A DNA stretch of 8,636 nucleotides from Candidatus Bathyarchaeota archaeon (GTDB lineage: Archaea; Thermoproteota; Bathyarchaeia; Hecatellales; Hecatellaceae), in the NCBI GenBank assembly GCA_030669485.1, contig DAOVDL010000020.1, forward strand, positions 1 through 8,636. Reading direction: 5' to 3'. The notes under the pieces are model-generated. The model was not told the DNA's origin. It saw nothing but the letters and a program-made list of their open reading frames with translations, and did no database searches. Below are positions 7,455 to 8,636 of this stretch, piece after piece. Positions within the stretch are counted from its first letter, which is position 1; every line of letters starts with the position of its first letter. Both the position numbers and the translations under genes were made by a program.

Positions 7455-8105
7455 CTATATCCGTTTTGGACACAGTTTTGATAGGGGACAGATGTAACAT
7501 CGAGGGTTTCTGGCTAGGCAAATCTCCTTACCTAACTGGATGAAGAGTAAGTGGGCTTGAGCTCTCTTTTCAGGAAGTATCAGCCGCTCATATGCAGCTC
7601 TAACATCCTCATACTTATGAGAATTAACAATGCCAAGCCTCTCTGCTACCGTAAATAGATGAGTATCCACTGGGATGACAGACCTACGCCCCGAGAAAAC
7701 CAAAACTACGTCTGCGGTCTTCCTTCCAACTCCAGGAAATGATATTAGAATCTGCCTTGCCTCCTCAAGCGGCAAGGCAAGAACCTGAGAGAGATTACCT
7801 CCAAACCTATCCAAAACAACCTTAGAGACCGCCCTTATTCGCCGTGCTTTAATGTTGGCTAAGCCTGCGCTCTTTATGAGGCGTTTTATATCGACTATAT
7901 CCATACTAGCTAAGACCTTAGGTGTGACCTCCACCGCCTCTTCGAGTTTCCTGAAGGCTCTATGGCTGTTCTTATCAGAGGTATGCTGACTTAGAATCGT
8001 ACCGATCAGTAGCTTGAAGGGATCCTGCACATTCCAGTTTATTTTCCCGAAGTAAGCTTCCAAAGTTGTGAGAATCTTGCTCATCCACTGTTTATCCCTG
8101 ATCAT
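7455..8105 (-). CDS. nth: Endonuclease III (bifunctional DNA glycosylase/AP lyase)
   Basis: Nth removes oxidised pyrimidines from DNA and cleaves the abasic site in base-excision repair. At 216 aa it is normal length. The helix-hairpin-helix FPGVGRKTADVVL (123-135) carries the catalytic lysine K129, and the catalytic aspartate is D147 in VDTH. The C-terminal cysteines C196, C203, C206 and C212 have the C-x6-C-x2-C-x5-C spacing of the [4Fe-4S] cluster loop. The lysine argues against the thymine-mismatch (MIG-type) relatives, which have tyrosine there. The first ATG is at 8105, with GGGTGG close upstream; ATG at 8084 (M8) is an alternative that would keep the domain intact. It is divergent from the PAC4-like gene across 68 bp. 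Confidence 0.96.
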   Translation of the reverse strand: MIRDKQWMSKILTTLEAYFGKINWNVQDPFKLLIGTILSQHTSDKNSHRAFRKLEEAVEVTPKVLASMDIVDIKRLIKSAGLANIKARRIRAVSKVVLDRFGGNLSQVLALPLEEARQILISFPGVGRKTADVVLVFSGRRSVIPVDTHLFTVAERLGIVNSHKYEDVRAAYERLILPEKRAQAHLLFIQLGKEICLARNPRCYICPLSKLCPKRI

Positions 8106-8140
8106 TAGCCACCCGCTATCCTGAATATCAACTTAGGGCT

Positions 8141-8150
8141 ATTATTTAAT
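8141..8150. promoter_or_regulatory. Shared AT-rich promoter element between nth and the PAC4-like gene
   Basis: ATTATTTAAT reads ATTAAATAAT on the other strand, so it is nearly symmetric and could serve as a TATA box in both directions. On the plus strand its centre is about 28 nt before the ATG at 8174, which has no well-spaced Shine-Dalgarno site; this fits a leaderless mRNA. On the minus strand it is about 41 nt before nth, allowing a short leader with GGGTGG. Confidence 0.45.
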
Positions 8151-8173
8151 CTGATGTAAGGTAAAGTATTATT

Positions 8174-8539
8174 ATGGCGTTCCCTAAGACAAAGACCAGC
8201 GCGATCGCGCAGGAGGGGCGAAAGTTCATTGCCCATATACTCGAGTTTGAGAACGCGGTCATCTGCTTCTTCTTCGAGGGCTCAGAAAGAAAAGTGGGCA
8301 CCCTAGCTGTTGCAACCCCACGAACTGAAACAACGACACGTTCTTCCAGCATTCTCCTTGGCTATAGGAACGCCAACATCTCACGGATTCTGGCAGAACA
8401 CTTAGCAGCCAAGTTCGGAAAACTTGCTTTCTCATCTCTTTTTACACGCAGAGAAAATGACACTGGCGCTGGCCAAGTTCTGCTGAAGTTAACCCAATCG
8501 TGGGAAAGAACTGCCAAGGAACCAAACAAGTCAAGGTGA
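8174..8539 (+). CDS. Proteasome assembly chaperone 4 (PAC4)-like protein
   Basis: A 121-aa soluble protein that resembles eukaryotic PAC4 (PSMG4) along its length. Matching elements, in order, are an N-terminal strand segment with FFFEG (32-36), LAVATP (44-49), the segment SSSILLG (57-63), the helix SRILAEHLAAKFGK (70-83) and the strand LAFSSLF (84-90), followed by D96 and a C-terminal helix. PAC4 in eukaryotes pairs with PAC3 to help build the 20S alpha ring; the role of archaeal relatives is not known to me. The match was recognised by eye, not by a profile search. The polar C-terminal tail (111-121) looks disordered. The gene is probably leaderless and in an operon with the HD-domain gene, whose Shine-Dalgarno site overlaps its stop codon. 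Confidence 0.65.
   Translation: MAFPKTKTSAIAQEGRKFIAHILEFENAVICFFFEGSERKVGTLAVATPRTETTTRSSSILLGYRNANISRILAEHLAAKFGKLAFSSLFTRRENDTGAGQVLLKLTQSWERTAKEPNKSR
8533..8539 (+). promoter_or_regulatory. Shine-Dalgarno site of the HD-domain gene, overlapping the upstream stop codon
   Basis: AAGGTGA lies 6 nt before the ATG at 8546, and its last three bases are the TGA stop of the PAC4-like gene. This suggests one transcript and coupled translation. Confidence 0.7.
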
Positions 8540-8545
8540 AGAGAT

Positions 8546-8636
8546 ATGAAAAAGGTTGGAGAAATTAAAGACCCAGTTCACGGTTACATATATTTCACCG
8601 AGGTTGAGAAAGCAGTCATAGATTCTCGCCCTGTAC
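8546..8636 (+). CDS. HD-domain phosphohydrolase (SAMHD1/dGTPase-like), N-terminal fragment
   Basis: Only 30 residues are visible before the right edge. They contain IKDPVHGYIYF (7-17), followed by VEKAVIDSRPV. This DPVHGxI opening is typical of the COG1078 HD phosphohydrolases, which include SAMHD1 and related dNTP triphosphohydrolases; in them a QRLRxIxQ segment and the HD metal residues follow, here outside the window. The start is ATG with a good Shine-Dalgarno site. The substrate cannot be determined from this fragment, though dNTP hydrolysis would suit the neighbouring deoxynucleotide genes. Confidence 0.8.
   Translation, partial: MKKVGEIKDPVHGYIYFTEVEKAVIDSRPV

Overview
The window looks archaeal. 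Several genes have Shine-Dalgarno sites 5-7 nt before TTG or ATG starts. TATA-like boxes precede several genes, no bacterial -35/-10 pairs are evident, and the last complete gene resembles a proteasome-assembly chaperone. A class II HMG-CoA reductase, a class II ribonucleotide reductase, an archaeal-style Nth and a PAC4-like protein together suggest an uncultured anaerobic TACK-type lineage, possibly Bathyarchaeia. That placement is an inference from gene types; no marker gene is present.

Layout. Bases 1-385 (minus) hold the N-terminal part of a class II HMG-CoA reductase. A divergent 249-bp promoter region follows. Bases 635-2920 (plus) hold a 761-aa NrdD-like protein with a winged HTH and an ATP-cone in front, and with the glycyl-radical glycine and the finger-loop cysteines apparently missing. 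A 319-bp leader-like gap leads to nrdJ (3240-5501, plus), the adenosylcobalamin-dependent class II ribonucleotide reductase. Convergent to it is pyrB (minus, 5540-6469). Next come an intergenic region with a 20-bp palindrome, a glyoxalase II-like metallo-beta-lactamase hydrolase (6687-7328, minus) and endonuclease III (7455-8105, minus). A compact divergent promoter then drives a PAC4-like gene (8174-8539, plus), followed by the start of an HD-domain (SAMHD1/dGTPase-like) phosphohydrolase that runs off the right edge.

How it fits together. Much of the window concerns nucleotide supply: NrdJ makes deoxynucleotides, PyrB commits to pyrimidine synthesis, and the partial HD protein belongs to a family that includes dNTP hydrolases. 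The most interesting point is the NrdD-like gene just upstream of nrdJ. It keeps the fold landmarks, the C-terminal zinc site and a nucleotide-binding ATP-cone, carries a DNA-binding domain, and appears unable to do glycyl-radical chemistry. NrdJ itself has no ATP-cone. A reasonable hypothesis is that the upstream protein is a retired reductase that now works as a nucleotide-sensing transcription regulator, functionally analogous to bacterial NrdR (zinc ribbon plus ATP-cone). Repeats in its own promoter could be its operator.

A second observation is compositional. Bases 1 to about 3060 are strongly C-rich over G on the plus strand in both coding orientations and in most of the non-coding DNA. 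This skew stops abruptly before nrdJ.
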